Shown here: positions 30,757 to 40,348 of the stretch, one piece after another | Numbering within the stretch: the stretch's first letter is position 1 | How the letters are laid out: each line of letters opens with the position of its first letter | Source: Marisediminitalea aggregata | GTDB lineage: Bacteria; Pseudomonadota; Gammaproteobacteria; Enterobacterales; Alteromonadaceae | DNA length: 64,000 bases | Assembly (NCBI RefSeq): GCF_900129565.1 | Contig: NZ_FQWD01000001.1 | Location: forward strand, 1 to 64,000 | Reading direction: 5' to 3' | Position numbers and translations under genes: made by a program | The notes under the pieces: generated by a model | What the model saw: only the letters and a program-made list of their open reading frames with translations | What the model was told of the DNA's origin: nothing | The model's database searches: none

Positions 30757-31473
30757 ATGTTGAATGGGTATTACCGACGCTGGGCGACAGCTTTTCACTT
30801 TGTAGCTTTTTCTACCACCTTGTTAATAGCCTTTGCTTGTAATGCAGAGACAAAAAAGCCTTCGCTATCAGTTCTGGCTGTTGAGTACCCGCCGTTCACT
30901 ACTTCGAATGCAACTGATCGCGGAATCAATTTTCGCTTATTTTCCAAAGCCGTTGGGCATAGGTTCACTATCAAGCCTGTTTTTGTTCCGCCAGCTAGAG
31001 CGGGGCAGGTACTGCGTTCCTCCCCGTGGTGTGTCAGTTTTTACCCGCCTAAAGGCATGGACGACAGTGTTACGTTTATTCCACTATCTGAACAACGTGT
31101 GGAATTAGCGTTTTATCGGGCCGCAAGTTCGTCGGAGCGTGTTTCATCGCTTCATCAACTTGCCAATGAGCGTATTGCCGTACTAAGAGTAAAAGAGCTC
31201 GGGCCATTCCACCAGCCTTTGCTAGATGTCGGTGCAGAACTGTTAATGGTCGAATCCATCGCCCAAGGACTAGACCTGTTAACCTTTGGGCGTGTTGACT
31301 CTATTTTGGCCGACGACGACGGTGTAATAAGTGCGTTGAGTAGAATGCAAGACCAGCCCGTTTTGGAGCGTTCGAAACTGGTGTACTTCGAAACCATGGT
31401 GGGCGCGCATTTGAATAAGCAATGTCCCCATTTTGAAGATCTGGCAGAACTACTCAGAAATACCGGCTATTAG
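30757..31473 (+). CDS. Periplasmic solute-binding-like protein (SBP family 3 fold)
   Basis: 238 residues with an N-terminal signal (to about CNAETKK, residue 30). The start of the mature part, LSVLAVEYPPFTTSN, and the later GLDLLTFGRVDSILADDDGVISAL and KLVYFETMVGAHLNK match the two-lobed amino-acid-binding/transglycosylase-like family 3 proteins widespread in Alteromonadales. No ABC permease is adjacent, so it is probably an orphan sensor or binding protein. The ligand is unknown. Confidence 0.75.
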   Translation: MLNGYYRRWATAFHFVAFSTTLLIAFACNAETKKPSLSVLAVEYPPFTTSNATDRGINFRLFSKAVGHRFTIKPVFVPPARAGQVLRSSPWCVSFYPPKGMDDSVTFIPLSEQRVELAFYRAASSSERVSSLHQLANERIAVLRVKELGPFHQPLLDVGAELLMVESIAQGLDLLTFGRVDSILADDDGVISALSRMQDQPVLERSKLVYFETMVGAHLNKQCPHFEDLAELLRNTGY

Positions 31474-31481
31474 CAGATAAA

Positions 31482-31886
31482 TTATACTTTTTCCGCGAAT
31501 GAAGACAGGGCCGCCATGGCTTTATCGGCATCGGCAGCAGGCACAAAAATGTGGTCGTGATAATACGCCGCGACCACATTTGCGCTAACACCCTGAGCGG
31601 TTAATGCCGCGCTCATGGCCGCAGTCATGCCCACAGCTTCCAGGCTGGAATGTACTTTACAGGTAATGCAGCGAAATACGCCTTCAAATTCAAAACCAGC
31701 ATCACGGGCAGTCTGCTCATTGAGGATCAACGTCGTGTCTTCAACTTCCTGAAACAAGCCCAAAGGAGCGAGCGAATTGAACTGCTCAGCGCTAAAGTCG
31801 GGAAGTGTGACAAACACATAGTGATCTGGGAGCAGCTCAGGCGACAAGCCTTTGAGTAAGGTATTTAAATCTGTTTCGCCGCCCAT
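31482..31886 (-). CDS. ACT domain protein
   Basis: 134 residues, in two ACT-like halves. The first has LLPDHYVFVTLPDFSAEQFNSLAPLGLFQEVEDTTLIL, and the second has FRCITCKVHSSLEAVGMTAAMSAALTAQGVSANVVAAYYHDHIFVP. ACT domains bind small regulatory ligands such as amino acids; the ligand of this stand-alone family is not known. It is 17 bases after dbpA on the same strand, so it is probably co-transcribed with pyrC-dbpA. Confidence 0.85.
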   Translation of the reverse strand: MGGETDLNTLLKGLSPELLPDHYVFVTLPDFSAEQFNSLAPLGLFQEVEDTTLILNEQTARDAGFEFEGVFRCITCKVHSSLEAVGMTAAMSAALTAQGVSANVVAAYYHDHIFVPAADADKAMAALSSFAEKV

Positions 31887-31903
31887 GTTACTCTCCCGAT
31901 GGC

Positions 31904-33277
31904 CTATAGCTTAAAGGCCCGTACGCGTTTACCTTTGATTTTACCTTCGCGAAACAAGCCCAACGCACGCTTTACACTACGCGTTTTAATCGCAACAAAA
32001 CTCTCATTGGCCTGCACTTTGATTTTGCCGATATCGTCACCGGGAATACCCGCATCCTGAGTGAGAGCGCCCAAAATATCACCCGGCCGTAGCTTGGCTT
32101 TTTTTCCGGCACCTAAACTCAGGCATTTGAATTCAGGTTCAATAATACGATTGGCGTGAAAGCGCAAGCTTTGTGCGCCCTTGCGTTTCAAATCTTCACC
32201 AGTGTGGATTTCAATAGCCGCAAGTAGCGACGCTTCGTTCGCACTCATCAAGGTATATGCCATGCCGGGCTGCTCTGCGCGGCCTGTACGACCAATTCGG
32301 TGAATATGCGCATCGGGGTTTTCGCTGACGTCATAGTTCACAACGCAATCCACCGCCGAGATATCCAAACCTCGTGCTGCAACATCCGTGGCCACCAGAA
32401 TATTCAGGCAATCGCTGGCAAACTGCATAAGTACCCTGTTGCGATCACTTTGTTCCATATCGCCCTGAATAGCAGCGGCCACGAACCCTTCCTGTGCCAG
32501 CATATCAGCCACGTCTTGCGTTGTTTTACGTGTGCGGCAGAACACAATCGCGCTCTTGGGTTGCTCCGTGGTCAATAACGCCTTCAGTGCATTAAAGCGA
32601 TGTTTGTCTTCCACTTCATAAACTAGCTGCGAGACTTTTGCACGGGCGGCAGAGTCAACGGTAATGGTTTCCGGCGACGACAAATATTGCTTAGCGAGAT
32701 GCGTAGTAGCATCGGTAAACGTAGCCGAGAACATCAGGGTTTGCACCGGCGCGCGCAAGCCACTGAAGATAACAGCCAGGTCATCGGTAAAGCCCATGTC
32801 CAGCATGCGGTCGGCTTCATCGAATACGCGTACACGCAGTTCATCCAGAGAAATACGGCGTTTTTGCACGTGGTCCATCACACGACCCGGTGTACCCACA
32901 ATAATGTGGCAACCGTGCTTGAGTGAGTTGATTTGCGGCCCCATGGGCTGACCACCACAAAGGGTTAATACCTTAACATTTGGCAGGTCTTTGGCAAGTA
33001 ACCGATACTGCTCAGCCACCTGCTCGGCCAACTCGCGAGTTGGGCAGAGCACCAGCGTTTGCAGCGCATTCAGGCTAACATCCAGGGTTTGCAGGCTGCC
33101 TGCCGCAAACGCCAGGGTTTTACCTGATCCTGTTTGCGCCTGAGCCAGCACATCCTTGCCTTCGATGATGGCAGGCAACGCGGCTTGCTGAATAGGCCGA
33201 GGCGCACTGAAACCCGCTTTATCTATAGCCTGCAAAAGCTCCGGGCGTAACCCGAAGGCAGAAAACAACTCACTCAT
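31904..33277 (-). CDS. dbpA: ATP-dependent RNA helicase DbpA
   Basis: DEAD-box helicase of 457 residues, the same length as E. coli DbpA. Motifs are the Q motif (APRPIQQAALP), AQTGSGKT, PTRELAEQ, the variant VFDEADRMLDMGF, SAT, VATDVAARGLD and HRIGRTGRAEQ. The C-terminal domain with GAGKKAKLRPGDILGALTQDAGIPGDDIGKIKV is the DbpA RNA-binding domain that targets hairpin 92 of 23S rRNA during large-subunit assembly. It is 6 bases after pyrC. Confidence 0.95.
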   Translation of the reverse strand: MSELFSAFGLRPELLQAIDKAGFSAPRPIQQAALPAIIEGKDVLAQAQTGSGKTLAFAAGSLQTLDVSLNALQTLVLCPTRELAEQVAEQYRLLAKDLPNVKVLTLCGGQPMGPQINSLKHGCHIIVGTPGRVMDHVQKRRISLDELRVRVFDEADRMLDMGFTDDLAVIFSGLRAPVQTLMFSATFTDATTHLAKQYLSSPETITVDSAARAKVSQLVYEVEDKHRFNALKALLTTEQPKSAIVFCRTRKTTQDVADMLAQEGFVAAAIQGDMEQSDRNRVLMQFASDCLNILVATDVAARGLDISAVDCVVNYDVSENPDAHIHRIGRTGRAEQPGMAYTLMSANEASLLAAIEIHTGEDLKRKGAQSLRFHANRIIEPEFKCLSLGAGKKAKLRPGDILGALTQDAGIPGDDIGKIKVQANESFVAIKTRSVKRALGLFREGKIKGKRVRAFKL

Positions 33278-33283
33278 AAATCG

Positions 33284-34315
33284 TTACGCCAGTTTCCAGT
33301 TCAGTGTTTGGCCCGCAAAAAACGGCACCATTTCAGTACCATCAGCCAACGTTACCATCTCAGGTACCTGCCAGCTTTCTTTTACCAGTGTGATCGTGCC
33401 GGTATTGCGCGGTAAACCATAAAAGTCCGGACCATTCTCGCTGGCAAACGCTTCAAATTTATCCAGCGCGTCTAATTGTTCAAAGACTTCCGCGTACAGT
33501 TCAATGGCACTCCATGCGCTGTAACAGCCGGCGCAACCACAGGCGTTTTCTTTGCGGTGTTTGGCGTGAGGCGCGGAGTCAGTACCCAGGAAGAACTTCG
33601 CAGAACCTTCAGCAACCACTTCGCGCAGACGCTGCTGATGCGTATTGCGTTTTAATACCGGTAAGCAGTAGTTGTGTGGACGCACGCCACCGACCAGCAA
33701 GTCATTGCGGTTTAATAATAGATGCTGAGGCGTGATGGTAGCGGCAATGTTATCGCCGTTGGCCAGAACAAAATCCGCGGCATCGGCAGTCGTGATATGC
33801 TCGAATACCACTTTCAGACCCGGGAAGTCTTTTACAATCTTCGCCATATACTGGTCGATAAACACTTTTTCGCGGTCGAAAATATCCACGTGAGACTCGG
33901 TCACTTCACCATGGATTAACAGCAATACGCCGTCTTTTTCCATTTGTTCGAACACCGGATACAAAGCATTGATGCCTTTTACGGCGGCATCTGAGTTGGT
34001 GGTTGCGCCTGCCGGGTAAAGCTTACACGCAACAACACCCGCCGCTTTAGCAGCCGTGATGTCAGCCGGTGTGGTTTGGTTGGTCAGATACAAGGTCATC
34101 AAGGGTTCGAACTGACTACCAGCAGGACGTGCCGCCTCGATACGCGCTTTGTACGCCATGGCCAGTTCGGCATTGGTTACCGGCGGAACCAGGTTGGGCA
34201 TCACAATCGCACGGGCAAAACAGCGCGCCGTGGCTGGCACAGTTTCAGCCAGCATGTCGTTATCGCGAAAATGAAGATGCCAGTCATCTGGCTGACGAAG
34301 GGTAATTGATTGCAT
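33284..34315 (-). CDS. pyrC: Dihydroorotase
   Basis: Third step of pyrimidine synthesis: reversible cyclisation of N-carbamoyl-aspartate to dihydroorotate. The 343 residues are typical of the class II (E. coli PyrC) enzyme. The metal-binding HLHFRD (His13, His15), the [13 protein letters not shown] segment with the lysine that becomes carboxylated, [17 protein letters not shown] and the [13 protein letters not shown] segment with the catalytic Asp are all present. It heads a probable pyrC-dbpA-ACT unit. Confidence 0.97.
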   Translation of the reverse strand: MQSITLRQPDDWHLHFRDNDMLAETVPATARCFARAIVMPNLVPPVTNAELAMAYKARIEAARPAGSQFEPLMTLYLTNQTTPADITAAKAAGVVACKLYPAGATTNSDAAVKGINALYPVFEQMEKDGVLLLIHGEVTESHVDIFDREKVFIDQYMAKIVKDFPGLKVVFEHITTADAADFVLANGDNIAATITPQHLLLNRNDLLVGGVRPHNYCLPVLKRNTHQQRLREVVAEGSAKFFLGTDSAPHAKHRKENACGCAGCYSAWSAIELYAEVFEQLDALDKFEAFASENGPDFYGLPRNTGTITLVKESWQVPEMVTLADGTEMVPFFAGQTLNWKLA

Positions 34316-34400
34316 TGCACCGGCCTCAAATACAGGTTAATTCAAGAAACGCGCGCATTATAGCAAGAAACCCGCCGCTTTTGCTTTTTATTCAGACAAC

Positions 34401-36665
34401 TTATGACTCGGAATGGCTTATCACTACCGGCACCGACTTAGATGTAGGCGTTGCCGACGCCAACCCGACACTTTCAAACGGAATAAGCGGGTTCGTTTCC
34501 GGGTAATAACACGCTACGTTCCCTTGTGGAATGTCATAGCTCATCGCGCGAAATTGAGTCACTTTACGTTCTGTATCGTCATCCCAGATAGTACTGATAT
34601 CCACCAGCGAGTTATCGGTCAGGCCGAGCAGGCGCATATCTTCGGCATGCATAAATACCAGTTGGCGCTCACCAAATACCCCACGGTAGCGGTCGTTCAT
34701 GCCATACACGGTGGTGTTGTACTGATCGTGGGAGCGCAGAGTTTGCAACGTGAACACGGGCGAGTCTTGCTGCGCGATTTTGGACTGCACGCTATCGGGA
34801 AATAACGCCTCAGGTAACGCCACTGCGTTAAATTCGGCTTTCCCCGAGGCCGTATTCCACTGCAAATTTGCCGCGCTGTTATACAAGTGAAAACCACCTG
34901 GCTGCTGTATTTGCGCATTAAAATTATCGAACCCGGGGATCACTTTGGCAATGAGCTCCCGTATGTTGCTGTAATCCGCAATGAGTGATTCCCAGTCCAA
35001 CGCAATACGCTCTTTCAGCGTGTACTGCGCTATACGCGCAATGATTTCAGTTTCGGATTTCAATAAGTCACTGGCTGGCGGTGTATTACCACTGGACGCA
35101 TGCACCATGCTAAAGGTGTCTTCAACCGTAATCGCCTGATTCTTTCCGCCAGTGGTGTCAGCTTCGGTTCGTCCTAAGCAAGGCAATATCAAGGCGTCTT
35201 GCCCTACGGCTAAATGCGTGCGGTTGAGCTTGGTGGCGATATTCACCATGAGGGCTGTGCGCCTGAGTGCTTGCTCAGTATAAGCAGTATCAGCCGACGC
35301 GGCCGCAATATTACCGCCCAAACAAATCAGCATTTTACTTTGACCGGCATGCAGAGCTTTAATTGCGTCGTAGACTCTGTGTCCGGGTTTCTCCGGTGGT
35401 GCGAAGTCAAACACGGCTTGCATTGCCTGATTAAACGCCTGCGTTGGCGCTTCCAGAATGCCCATGGTTCGGTTGCCTTGCACGTTACTATGGCCCCTTA
35501 CCGGGCACATACCCGAGCCGGGTACACCAATTGCGCCGGTTAGCAGATGCAACGACGTGAGCTCATGAATGGTATCCACCGAATGTAGATGCTGAGTGAT
35601 CCCCATTGCCCAACAGGTGATCGCTTTCTGACTGCGCACGAACAAGTTGGCGGCTTCGGTAATATCAGCGCGGGTTAATCCACTGCGCGTTTCAATGTCC
35701 TGCCATTGGGTGGCTTTTACTTGCTCGATGTAAGCGTCGATGCCATGGGTGTGCGTGTTAATAAAATCCTGGTTCAGCTGTTCCGCCAGCTCTTCAATAA
35801 AGACCTTGGCCATGCCCCGAGCCACAGCAAAATCACCTCCAAGTTTTGGCGTGTAATACCGTGCGCTGATATCAACGGCTTGCAGGCCCAATAATTCTGC
35901 TGGCTTTTGCGGACTGGCGAAGCGCTGCAACCCAACCTCTTTCAGGTTGTTGAACGACACAATCGTCGCGCCGCGCTTTGCCGCACTGCGCAGCGCATTT
36001 AGCATGCGTGGGTGATTAGTGCCCGGGTTCTGACCAAACACAAAAATGGTATCAGCCGCATCAAAGTCCTTAAGCGTTACCGTGCCTTTGCCCACACCGA
36101 TTGCGCGCTTGAGCGCAATACCACTGGCTTCATGACACATGTTGGAACAATCCGGGAAATTGTTGGTACCCAACGCCCGACCAAATACCTGATATAAAAA
36201 TGACGCTTCGTTGCTGGCTCTTCCAGACGTATAGAGTTCAAGCTCATTTGGGGATTGCAGGGCATTAATACCATTAGCAATGTGCGTGAATGCCTGCTCC
36301 CAACTCACCGGTTCATACTTGTCGGTCTGCGCGTTGTAGCGAAGCGGCTCCACTAATCTGCCCTGGCTTTCCAGCCAGTGATCGCTTTGCTTGCGTAGTT
36401 CGCTAACGGTGTGTTGCGCAAAAAACGCAGCATCCACTTTTTCAGAAGTCGATTCCCAGGCAATAGCTTTAGCACCGTTTTCACAAAAGCGAAACGCGCC
36501 GCTCTTGTCATCCCCCCAGGCACACCCGGGGCAATCAAACCCTTCATGTTTGTTAGCATGATACAAATTCAGCATGTTTCGGCGTACCTGCTTACTTTTA
36601 ATCAGCTGATTCACCGTAGATTTAACGGACGCCATGCCCCCGGCTTTAGACGATTTATTCGGCAT
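34401..36665 (-). CDS. YdeP-family molybdopterin oxidoreductase (formate dehydrogenase H-like)
   Basis: 754 residues, close to E. coli YdeP. The start at 36665 follows AAAGGA. The N-terminal CPGCAW (Cys45, Cys48) with Cys61 resembles a reduced iron-sulfur motif. Cys177 in CSNMCHEASG aligns by eye with the selenocysteine/cysteine molybdenum ligand of FdhF. It continues with FVFGQNPGTNHPRML and RGHSNVQGNRTMGI, and ends with the molydopterin dinucleotide-binding domain (FTLQTLRSHDQYNTTVYGMNDRYRG). The physiological reaction of the family is unsettled. Its start overlaps the fdhD stop by 11 bases, indicating coupled translation. Confidence 0.9.
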   Translation of the reverse strand: MPNKSSKAGGMASVKSTVNQLIKSKQVRRNMLNLYHANKHEGFDCPGCAWGDDKSGAFRFCENGAKAIAWESTSEKVDAAFFAQHTVSELRKQSDHWLESQGRLVEPLRYNAQTDKYEPVSWEQAFTHIANGINALQSPNELELYTSGRASNEASFLYQVFGRALGTNNFPDCSNMCHEASGIALKRAIGVGKGTVTLKDFDAADTIFVFGQNPGTNHPRMLNALRSAAKRGATIVSFNNLKEVGLQRFASPQKPAELLGLQAVDISARYYTPKLGGDFAVARGMAKVFIEELAEQLNQDFINTHTHGIDAYIEQVKATQWQDIETRSGLTRADITEAANLFVRSQKAITCWAMGITQHLHSVDTIHELTSLHLLTGAIGVPGSGMCPVRGHSNVQGNRTMGILEAPTQAFNQAMQAVFDFAPPEKPGHRVYDAIKALHAGQSKMLICLGGNIAAASADTAYTEQALRRTALMVNIATKLNRTHLAVGQDALILPCLGRTEADTTGGKNQAITVEDTFSMVHASSGNTPPASDLLKSETEIIARIAQYTLKERIALDWESLIADYSNIRELIAKVIPGFDNFNAQIQQPGGFHLYNSAANLQWNTASGKAEFNAVALPEALFPDSVQSKIAQQDSPVFTLQTLRSHDQYNTTVYGMNDRYRGVFGERQLVFMHAEDMRLLGLTDNSLVDISTIWDDDTERKVTQFRAMSYDIPQGNVACYYPETNPLIPFESVGLASATPTSKSVPVVISHSES

Positions 36666-37440
36666 AATTTTCCTTTGCATCATACATAATGGGTTGGTTA
36701 TTTCGCGGCACATACACCAGATTCAGCCTGGTTTGATGGGCTAAATTCACGGCCATAGTCGTTGGAGAAGACAAACAGTACAGTGTGGTAAAACCACAGG
36801 CTGAGGCTTTTTGCACCAACTCCACACCGCAACGGCTCGTCACTGCCAGAAAGCCTTTTTCGGGTTGGAGACCGGCACGTAAGGCTTTACCAATCACTTT
36901 ATCGAGTGCGTTGTGGCGACCTATGTCTTCACTGCACAGTACGGTATTCGATGCTGCGCACACAAACATGGCGGCATGCATAGCGCCGGCTTTTTGGTTG
37001 TACGTCTGGTTTGCTTCAAAGAGTGAACGCAATTGACTGACATCACATTCAGCCAGTGGGCGTTTATCGGCCTGCGTTGTAGTCGGCGGGAACGCCTGAT
37101 CCATGGCGGTTTTATTGCACAGTCCACACCCGGCACTCACCAAACTATAGCGTCGCTGCCTTACCTCGTGCTCGCGACGGCCAGTAACGGTTATCCGGGC
37201 TTCAAATCCCGGCGGCATGGGTTCGATGTGAATATCTTTGATTTCTACTACCGACTTTACAATCCCTTCGGTGAGGAAATGGCCGGTAATAAAGTCGTCA
37301 AAATCAAATGGCGACACCATCATCACCGACAGCGCCATGCCATTTACCGCAATAGCAAGCGGCACTTCTTCAGCCAGGTCGTCGTAATGACGAGGAGGAT
37401 GCTGCGCAGGCAGATTAACCTTGTTACCCATTACAGGCAT
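36655..37440 (-). CDS. fdhD: Formate dehydrogenase accessory sulfurtransferase FdhD
   Basis: Transfers sulfur from a cysteine desulfurase to the molybdenum cofactor of formate dehydrogenases. It has 261 residues. The substrate sulfur is carried on the CxxC pair Cys105-Cys108 in SAGCGLCNKTAMDQ. The family segments DDFITGHFLTEGIV, HAAMFVCAASNTVLCSEDIGRHNALDKVIGKAL and TSRCGVELVQKASACGF are present. No clear Shine-Dalgarno sequence precedes the ATG at 37440. It overlaps the YdeP-like gene, implying that this oxidoreductase needs a sulfurated cofactor. Confidence 0.94.
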   Translation of the reverse strand: MPVMGNKVNLPAQHPPRHYDDLAEEVPLAIAVNGMALSVMMVSPFDFDDFITGHFLTEGIVKSVVEIKDIHIEPMPPGFEARITVTGRREHEVRQRRYSLVSAGCGLCNKTAMDQAFPPTTTQADKRPLAECDVSQLRSLFEANQTYNQKAGAMHAAMFVCAASNTVLCSEDIGRHNALDKVIGKALRAGLQPEKGFLAVTSRCGVELVQKASACGFTTLYCLSSPTTMAVNLAHQTRLNLVYVPRNNQPIMYDAKENYAE

Positions 37441-37574
37441 GGAGGAATCACTAAGCTAAACATGACATGATTCAAGGTTACCACAGGTTATTTCAAAGCG
37501 CTGTTGAGATACTTTAACTGTTCGGTTTTTAGCGTTAGATATACATGCGATGTCTGCCCGACATCGAAAGAAGC

Positions 37575-37606
37575 ATTGTCCGGACACAACACTATGGCCG
37601 GACAAT
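37575..37606 (-). terminator. Possible terminator after the PhnA-like gene
   Basis: Perfect 9-bp arms ATTGTCCGG (37575-37583) and CCGGACAAT (37598-37606) with a 14-base loop, 17 bases after the stop of the minus-strand PhnA-like gene. The downstream sequence on that strand (GCTTCTTTC) is only moderately T-rich. Confidence 0.45.
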
Positions 37607-37622
37607 ATCGTCAGTGGCTCGC

Positions 37623-38186
37623 TTACCCTTTCTTGGTATAAGCGGCAATGATCACAATAGTTTGTCCGTTGACTTTACCTTCGATGTGCAGCGGATTTTG
37701 AGTAAGACGGATATTGCGCACAGGTGTGCCGCGCTTGGCAGTGAAGTTTGCACCTTTTACGTTCAGATCTTTGATCAAATGCACGTTATCACCGGCTTGT
37801 AATGCTTCACCATTGCTGTCCAAAGTGGGTTCGCGATCTTCAGGCAACCCTGCTTTTGCCCACTCCTGCGTATCTTCATCCAGGTAAACCATTTCCAGTA
37901 AATCCTGCACCCAGGTTTCGCTTTCCAACTGCTTGAGCATACGCCAGGCTACCACTTGCGCTGCAGGGACCGGTGACCATACCGCTTCGTTAAGACAGCG
38001 CCAGTGGTTCACATCTACATCGGTGTCGCCATTTAATTGCCCGGTGCAGGTTGCGCAGGCGGCAATGGCACAGTTGTCAGAATCATTTGGAGACTCAGGC
38101 ACCATGTACAAGGTCAGGCCCTGTTCGCTGCCACATAATTCACATACATTGTTTGCGCGGGTAAATACCGCTTGCTGGTTTGCCAT
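37623..38186 (-). CDS. PhnA/YjdM-like zinc-ribbon protein
   Basis: 187 residues. The N-terminal zinc ribbon has CELCG (residues ~15-19) and CATCTG (~44-49). The C-terminal ~70 residues, DSNGEALQAGDNVHLIKDLNVKGANFTAKRGTPVRNIRLT...HIEGKVNGQTIVIIAAYTKK, are the PhnA (YjdM) domain. The name PhnA is historical: the E. coli protein is not required for phosphonate breakdown, and the role here is unknown. The middle ~60 residues are an extension compared with the 111-residue E. coli YjdM. Confidence 0.88.
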   Translation of the reverse strand: MANQQAVFTRANNVCELCGSEQGLTLYMVPESPNDSDNCAIAACATCTGQLNGDTDVDVNHWRCLNEAVWSPVPAAQVVAWRMLKQLESETWVQDLLEMVYLDEDTQEWAKAGLPEDREPTLDSNGEALQAGDNVHLIKDLNVKGANFTAKRGTPVRNIRLTQNPLHIEGKVNGQTIVIIAAYTKKG

Positions 38187-38297
38187 GGTTACTGCCTGTT
38201 CGTCGAGCTGAATTTGGAAAACCGCGAGTATAGCACGCCTTCACGGTTTACCATAAACTATGCAGACATTTACTTTTAACTATGCCAACAGTGAATA

Positions 38298-38813
38298 CTA
38301 CTTGTGCTCTACCCAAATAAATTCATCTGTTGCGTACCCCAGTGATTTTGCTTTGCTCAACAGTTCGTCCAGTACGTCTTGTGACAAGGTCGGTTGCCGG
38401 GCCAGTATCCACAAGTACGAGCGATCTGGACCGGTAACCAGCGAGTACTGGTAGTTGTCTTTATCCAGTTCGGCGATGACATAGCTGGCGTAAAATGGCC
38501 CGAAGAAAGAGACTTTCAAGTGCCCGGTTGTCTCGTCACTAACAAAATAGGCTTTTCCCTCAGCTTCATCCCACTCACCGGTTGCAGCATCGTACCCTTT
38601 GTTGAGCACCCGAATCCCACCGTCTTCACGCTTGCTGTAGGTCGCGGTAACGCGGCTTAGTCCTTCTTCAAAACTGTGATCGAATCTGGCGATTTCATAC
38701 CAGCTCCCCAAGTACCGCTCCGACTCAAACCCGGTCACAGGCGTAACGCCTTCCGGTACGCTGGTACATCCGGCTAAACCCAATAAAAATAACAGTATTG
38801 CTACGCGCTTCAT
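38298..38813 (-). CDS. blc: Outer-membrane lipocalin Blc
   Basis: 171-residue lipoprotein. The signal MKRVAILLFLLGLAGC gives a lipidated Cys16, with Thr-Ser at +2/+3, favouring outer-membrane sorting. The lipocalin GxW motif is in YLGSWYEIARFDHSFEEGLSRVTATY, and the barrel end YSLVTGPDRSYLWILARQPTLSQ is typical of Blc. These proteins bind lysophospholipids or fatty acids in the cell envelope. Confidence 0.93.
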   Translation of the reverse strand: MKRVAILLFLLGLAGCTSVPEGVTPVTGFESERYLGSWYEIARFDHSFEEGLSRVTATYSKREDGGIRVLNKGYDAATGEWDEAEGKAYFVSDETTGHLKVSFFGPFYASYVIAELDKDNYQYSLVTGPDRSYLWILARQPTLSQDVLDELLSKAKSLGYATDEFIWVEHK

Positions 38814-38965
38814 GTTTCACCTTGTGTTTTTTTGTTGTGTCTCATTGCTTTACGAAATTTAGTTTAATTTGTATCACCAGACTTACCTGTTAGCATACGT
38901 ATTCATTCGCCAGCGCACATGGCGTCACGTACAGTATTATCATTCGGTAACAGAAGAATAACAGC

Positions 38966-39910
38966 ATGATGAAAAACTATTTTGAGCACGCCTCATCGGT
39001 GGTGTTTGGTTGCATGGGACTCGGTGGTGAATGGGCCGCGTCATCTTATTCCAGTGAACATGTTAAACAAGCAAACAATGCAATTGAAGCGGCATTGAAC
39101 GCGGGTATTACTGTGTTTGACCATGCCGATATTTACACGCTGGGCAAAGCAGAAAAAGTGTTTGCCGACGTGTTAAAGCAGAACCCGGACTGGCGCAACA
39201 ATATGATCATCCAGTCCAAGTGCGGCATCCGCTTCGAAGACGAAACAGGCCCCAAACGCTATGACTTCTCACCTGCCTACATCACCCAGTCTGTCGACGG
39301 CATTCTACAGCGGCTGAACCAGGAATATATCGATATTCTGCTGTTACATCGTCCCGACCCATTGGCGGATCTGCCAGCGCTGGGTGAATGTCTGACTGCA
39401 TTGCATAAAGCCGGCAAGTTTCGTTACCTTGGTGTATCGAACATGCATTGGTACCAAATTGAAGCGCTTCAGGCTGTTGTGACCTTCCCGATTATTGCCA
39501 ACCAACTGGAAATGAGCCTAGCTTACCGTGACTGGGTTGAAGATGGCATGATGGCCAACAGTGCGCTTAATCGCAACTCGGGCTATACCGCGGGAACGCT
39601 GGAATACTGTCAGCGCAATAAGGTTCAGCTGCAGGCCTGGGCGCCTTTGGCTCAAGGTAAATATTCCGGACGCGGCGAGCCAGACTGCGCAACCTCAGCA
39701 CTGGTCAGTAAGCTGGCGGCGGAATACGGTGTTAGCCCGGAGGCAATCGTACTGGGCTGGTTAATGCGCCATCCCAGCGCTATTCAGCCTGTAATTGGGA
39801 CGACTAATCCGGCACGTATTGCCGCCTGCGCGCAAGCAATGCACACTCAGTTGTCTCGCGAGCATTGGTATGCCCTGCTGGAAAGCGCCAGCGGACATGA
39901 GGTGCCGTAA
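38966..39910 (+). CDS. Aldo/keto reductase (YdhF-like)
   Basis: 314 residues, NADPH-dependent (beta/alpha)8 oxidoreductase. The catalytic tetrad is visible: Asp and Tyr in FDHADIYTLGKAE, Lys in IIQSKCGIR and His in DILLLHRPDPL. The cofactor end VIGTTNPARIAACAQA is conserved. It most resembles the YdhF group, whose physiological substrates are not known. An alternative ATG is one codon downstream. It is followed by the VOC-family gene on the same strand. Confidence 0.9.
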   Translation: MMKNYFEHASSVVFGCMGLGGEWAASSYSSEHVKQANNAIEAALNAGITVFDHADIYTLGKAEKVFADVLKQNPDWRNNMIIQSKCGIRFEDETGPKRYDFSPAYITQSVDGILQRLNQEYIDILLLHRPDPLADLPALGECLTALHKAGKFRYLGVSNMHWYQIEALQAVVTFPIIANQLEMSLAYRDWVEDGMMANSALNRNSGYTAGTLEYCQRNKVQLQAWAPLAQGKYSGRGEPDCATSALVSKLAAEYGVSPEAIVLGWLMRHPSAIQPVIGTTNPARIAACAQAMHTQLSREHWYALLESASGHEVP

Positions 39911-39961
39911 GCGCCCTTTGCCAATACTTATCCGTACAGTGGAATTTAACCAGGAGCCAGG

Positions 39962-40345
39962 ATGTTATCAGGCATACATCACGTAGCGATTATTTGCAGC
40001 GATTACCCGACGTCCAAACGGTTTTACACTGACGTGCTGGGCTTTTCGGTTATTGATGAAAATTATCGGGAGGCGCGCGATTCGTACAAATGCGATTTGG
40101 GTCTGCCGGACGGTACGCAAATAGAACTGTTTTCTTTCCCCGGCGCACCGGCCAGACCTAGCAGGCCCGAAGCACAAGGGTTGCGACACCTGGCATTCCG
40201 TGTGGCCGATTTAGATGCGGTGATTGCCCATTTGGCCAGTCATGAAGTGGAATGTGAACCAGTGAGAACCGACCCTTATACGGGTCGGCGATTTACGTTT
40301 TTCTCTGATCCCGACGATTTACCGTTGGAATTATATGAACGGTAG
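39962..40345 (+). CDS. gloA2: VOC-family protein, YaeR/GloA2-like
   Basis: 127 residues with CAGGAG upstream. It is very like E. coli YaeR: GIHHVAIICSDYPTSKRFYTDVLGF, YREARDSYKCDLGLPDGTQIELFSFP, RPEAQGLRHLAFRVADLDAVIAHL and RTDPYTGRRFTFFSDPDDLPLELYE. Metal ligands of the glyoxalase I/VOC fold (His near residue 6, Glu in IELFSF, His in LRHLAF, Glu in LELYE) are all present. A glyoxalase-like activity is assumed from the family, not proven. Confidence 0.92.
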   Translation: MLSGIHHVAIICSDYPTSKRFYTDVLGFSVIDENYREARDSYKCDLGLPDGTQIELFSFPGAPARPSRPEAQGLRHLAFRVADLDAVIAHLASHEVECEPVRTDPYTGRRFTFFSDPDDLPLELYER

Positions 40346-40348
40346 GGC

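Noticed and set aside
37623..38186. Phosphonate degradation gene (phosphonoacetate hydrolase)
   Set aside because: The protein is the YjdM-type zinc-ribbon 'PhnA', not the hydrolase of the same name, and no phn genes are adjacent.
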